This document shows, one piece after another, positions 61,661 through 64,000 of a stretch of 64,000 bases of DNA. This stretch comes from Iodidimonas muriae (lineage in GTDB: Bacteria; Pseudomonadota; Alphaproteobacteria; Sphingomonadales; Rhodothalassiaceae). The notes under the pieces are model-generated. The model searched no databases, was not told the DNA's origin, and saw only the letters and a list, made by a program, of their open reading frames with translations. Within the stretch, counting starts at the first letter, position 1. Every line of letters starts with the position of its first letter. Made by a program: the position numbers and the translations under genes. The stretch lies in the NCBI RefSeq assembly GCF_014647255.1, contig NZ_BMOV01000004.1, positions 1 through 64,000 on the forward strand, given 5' to 3'.

Positions 61661-62830
61661 ATGGAATATCCCAAAATGCCGACACCGCCCCGTGACGATA
61701 TCACAGCGGCTTTGGTTTTGGCGGATGGAAGTGTGTATTGGGGCACCGGCATCGGTGCTGTCGGGAATGCCGTGGGGGAAGTGTGCTTCAACACCGCCAT
61801 GACCGGCTATCAGGAAATCCTGACAGACCCGAGCTATGCCGGGCAAATCATTACTTTCACCAGCCCCCATATCGGAAATGTGGGAACCAATGCGGACGAT
61901 ATGGAATCGGCCCGCCCTGCCACACGAGGGTTCATTGTGCGTGAGCCGGTATCGGCCCCATCCAATTGGCGCGCCGAACAGGGCTTGTGCGATTGGGCGA
62001 AGGCGCAAGGCCTTATCGGCATCAGTGGCGTGGATACCCGCAGGCTGACACGGCAGATCCGCCGCGAGGGTGCCCCCAACGGGGTGATTGCCCATGCCCC
62101 CGATGGCAGCTTTGATTTGCCTGCCTTGCTGGCGCAGGCGCGGGACTGGCCGGGGCTGCAAGGCATGGAGCTGGCACGCAGTGTCACCACCGGTCAGGCT
62201 TATGAATGGACGCAAACCCTGTGGCGGATTGATGGTGGCTATGGCGATATGCGTGCTCCCACGCGCCATGTGGTGGCCATGGATTTCGGAATCAAATATA
62301 ATATCTTGCGCAATTTGGCCAATGCCGGGGCGCGGGTGACGGTGGTGCCTGCCACGTCTTCTTTTGAAGATATTATGGCGCTGGCCCCCGATGGCGTGTT
62401 TTTGTCCAACGGGCCGGGCGATCCTGCGGCCACCGCCAGCTATGCACTGCCGGTGGTGCGTAAATTATTGGAAAGTGGTTTGCCGGTTTTTGGCATCTGC
62501 CTTGGCCATCAGATGTTGGGCTTGGCTATGGGCGGCAAAACCGTGAAGATGCATCAGGGCCATCGCGGGGCCAATCATCCGGTCAAGAATCTGGATACGG
62601 GGCGGGTGGCCATCACGTCGATGAACCATGGCTTTGCCGTGGATCGCAACGGATTGGCCGAAGATGTCCGCATCACGCAATTGTCCTTGTTTGACGGCAC
62701 TGTGTGCGCATTGGAGATGGATGGAGGACGGGTATTTTCCGTTCAACAACACCCTGAAGCCTCACCGGGGCCGCAAGACAATTTCGATCTGTTTGAAACA
62801 TTCGTCGCAGGGGCTTCTTCTGGGGCGTGA
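61661..62830 (+). CDS. carA: carbamoyl-phosphate synthase small subunit
   Basis: A 389-residue glutaminase subunit. The N-terminal domain has SVYWGTGIGAVG and the segment FNTAMTGYQEILTDPSY; the class I amidotransferase domain has the nucleophile Cys in GICLGHQMLGLA and the catalytic His-x-Glu in QQHPEASPGPQDN. It supplies ammonia to CarB for arginine and pyrimidine synthesis. Length is normal. carB starts 111 bases downstream. The gap between them is longer than in many carAB operons, but I see no terminator in it. Confidence 0.97.
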   Translation: MEYPKMPTPPRDDITAALVLADGSVYWGTGIGAVGNAVGEVCFNTAMTGYQEILTDPSYAGQIITFTSPHIGNVGTNADDMESARPATRGFIVREPVSAPSNWRAEQGLCDWAKAQGLIGISGVDTRRLTRQIRREGAPNGVIAHAPDGSFDLPALLAQARDWPGLQGMELARSVTTGQAYEWTQTLWRIDGGYGDMRAPTRHVVAMDFGIKYNILRNLANAGARVTVVPATSSFEDIMALAPDGVFLSNGPGDPAATASYALPVVRKLLESGLPVFGICLGHQMLGLAMGGKTVKMHQGHRGANHPVKNLDTGRVAITSMNHGFAVDRNGLAEDVRITQLSLFDGTVCALEMDGGRVFSVQQHPEASPGPQDNFDLFETFVAGASSGA

Positions 62831-62941
62831 CATATGAGAGCCGCAAGCCCTTATGGGCAGGCGGTTTAGGACTGGAACCTTGCTGGGCCACACGCATGAA
62901 ATGGTGCGTTGTGGCCCTTCATTCGGGAGTTTGCCGCGATC

Positions 62942-64000
62942 ATGCCCAAACGCACGGACATTTCATCCATTCTGATTATCGGGGCCGGACCGATCGTTAT
63001 TGGGCAGGCTTGCGAGTTCGATTATTCCGGCACGCAGGCGGTGAAGGCGCTCAAAGAGGAAGGCTACCGGGTTATTCTGGTGAATTCCAACCCGGCGACC
63101 ATCATGACAGACCCGGACCTTGCCGATGCCACTTATGTGGAGCCGATTACGCCTGAAATGGTGGAAAAAATCATCGCGCGGGAACGGCCGGATGCCCTGC
63201 TGCCCACCATGGGCGGACAAACGGCGCTGAATACGGCATTGGCCTTATCGAAAAACGGCGTTCTAAAGCGCTATGGCGTTGCCATGATCGGCGCCAATGA
63301 AGAGGCCATCAACAAGGCGGAAGACCGGCAATTGTTCCGGACGGCGATGGATAAAATCGGCCTTGAAAGCCCAAAATCCGCTGTGGCGCACAGCTTGGCC
63401 GAAGCGCAAGACGTGCTGGAACAGGTGGGGCTGCCCGCCATTATTCGCCCGTCCTTCACCATGGGCGGCACCGGCGGCGGCATTGCCTATAACAAAGAAG
63501 AATTCGAACAGATTATCAAATCGGGCCTTGATGCGTCGCCGGTGGATGAAGTGCTGGTGGAAGAATCGGTGCTGGGTTGGAAAGAATATGAGATGGAGGT
63601 GGTGCGTGACCGCGCGGACAATTGCATCATCATCTGTTCCATCGAAAATCTTGATCCCATGGGGGTGCATACCGGCGACTCGATCACCGTTGCCCCGGCC
63701 TTGACGCTGACCGACAAGGAATATCAGGTCATGCGCAATGCCTCTATCGCGGTATTGCGAGAGATCGGCGTGGAAACCGGCGGCTCCAATGTCCAGTTTG
63801 CGGTGAACCCGAAAACCGGACGGTTGGTGGTAATCGAGATGAATCCGCGCGTGTCGCGGTCATCGGCGCTGGCCTCCAAAGCGACGGGCTTTCCCATTGC
63901 CAAGATCGCCGCCAAACTGGCGGTGGGCTATACGCTGGATGAACTGGACAATGATATCACCGGCGTGACACCGGCATCTTTCGAGCCGACCATTGATTAT
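62942..64000 (+). CDS. carB: carbamoyl-phosphate synthase large subunit, 5' part
   Basis: The first 353 codons of carB, cut by the window end. The protein begins [22 protein letters not shown]; the ATP-grasp domain of the first half shows [35 protein letters not shown] and [22 protein letters not shown]. The full protein should be about 1,070 residues, so roughly two-thirds is missing. It forms carbamoyl phosphate with CarA. Confidence 0.97.
   Translation, partial: MPKRTDISSILIIGAGPIVIGQACEFDYSGTQAVKALKEEGYRVILVNSNPATIMTDPDLADATYVEPITPEMVEKIIARERPDALLPTMGGQTALNTALALSKNGVLKRYGVAMIGANEEAINKAEDRQLFRTAMDKIGLESPKSAVAHSLAEAQDVLEQVGLPAIIRPSFTMGGTGGGIAYNKEEFEQIIKSGLDASPVDEVLVEESVLGWKEYEMEVVRDRADNCIIICSIENLDPMGVHTGDSITVAPALTLTDKEYQVMRNASIAVLREIGVETGGSNVQFAVNPKTGRLVVIEMNPRVSRSSALASKATGFPIAKIAAKLAVGYTLDELDNDITGVTPASFEPTIDY

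Noticed and set aside
61571-62269. 232-residue open frame on the minus strand
   Set aside because: Antisense to the 5' half of carA.

Overview
The window reads as a chromosomal segment of an alphaproteobacterium. The inference rests on several families largely confined to or typical of that class (EipA/DUF1134, DUF2842, DUF4175/TIGR02302, the twin-transmembrane-helix small protein), a complete hopene-synthesis block, ethylmalonyl-CoA pathway genes, a Coq7-type ubiquinone hydroxylase, and the gene order rpoD-dnaG-yqeY facing carAB. Order and genus cannot be fixed from sequence reading alone. There is no CRISPR array, insertion sequence or prophage; the only RNA gene seen is one tRNA-Leu.

Layout. 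0-2.6 kb: an EipA-like envelope lipoprotein and an AMP-forming acyl-CoA ligase. 2.6-9.1 kb: a minus-strand hopanoid operon, hpnC-hpnB-hpnD-hpnE-shc, ending in a DUF2842 membrane protein; it converts farnesyl diphosphate through presqualene and hydroxysqualene to squalene and then hopene. 9.2-12.1 kb: a LOG-family hydrolase, a PiuC/YbiX-type Fe(II) dioxygenase facing an exported protein with a Gly-Gly-Glu repeat, and a membrane-anchored thioredoxin-like protein; a Fur-like palindrome lies between the two facing genes. 12.2-19.1 kb: a small unknown protein, a HIT protein and a little-characterised set of two nucleotidyltransferases, a metallophosphoesterase, a CDP-alcohol phosphotransferase with an extra N-terminal domain, a TagB/TagF-like transferase and a membrane protein. 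This set looks like a phosphodiester-linked lipid or surface-polymer pathway and is the best candidate here for undescribed biology. 19.1-26.5 kb: SRAP, Nudix, TlpA, then argH-lptM-lysA (the 54-residue lptM sits between overlapping neighbours) and a DUF4175 protein.

26.6-35.8 kb: a metabolic block for assimilating acetyl-CoA-yielding substrates: 3-hydroxybutyryl-CoA dehydrogenase, electron transfer flavoprotein (etfBA), a PduO-type cobalamin adenosyltransferase, methylsuccinyl-CoA dehydrogenase (mcd), crotonyl-CoA carboxylase/reductase (ccr) and, divergently, ethylmalonyl-CoA mutase (ecm). The pieces fit: Ccr makes ethylmalonyl-CoA, Ecm needs adenosylcobalamin from the transferase, and Mcd passes electrons to ETF. 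The ccr and ecm upstream regions share a TGC-N3-GCA palindrome that resembles a PhaR-type operator.

36-42 kb: mixed housekeeping genes (gluQRS, carboxylesterase, HNH nuclease, coq7, dsbB, a YqaA/DedA-type protein), a DUF7010-like membrane protein gene broken by two frameshifts and a stop codon, and tRNA-Leu(CAA). 42.7-48.5 kb: a seven-gene Ton-type energy-transduction operon (DUF3450, long ExbB/TtpC, TolQ/ExbB, two ExbD, TonB, TPR), closed by a strong terminator. 49-56 kb: a small unknown protein, a PabB-PabC fusion, a stand-alone AceE-like thiamine-diphosphate enzyme, a MAPEG protein and an orphan PAS histidine kinase. 56.6-64 kb: rpoD, dnaG and yqeY on the minus strand, then carA and the 5' part of carB running off the end.
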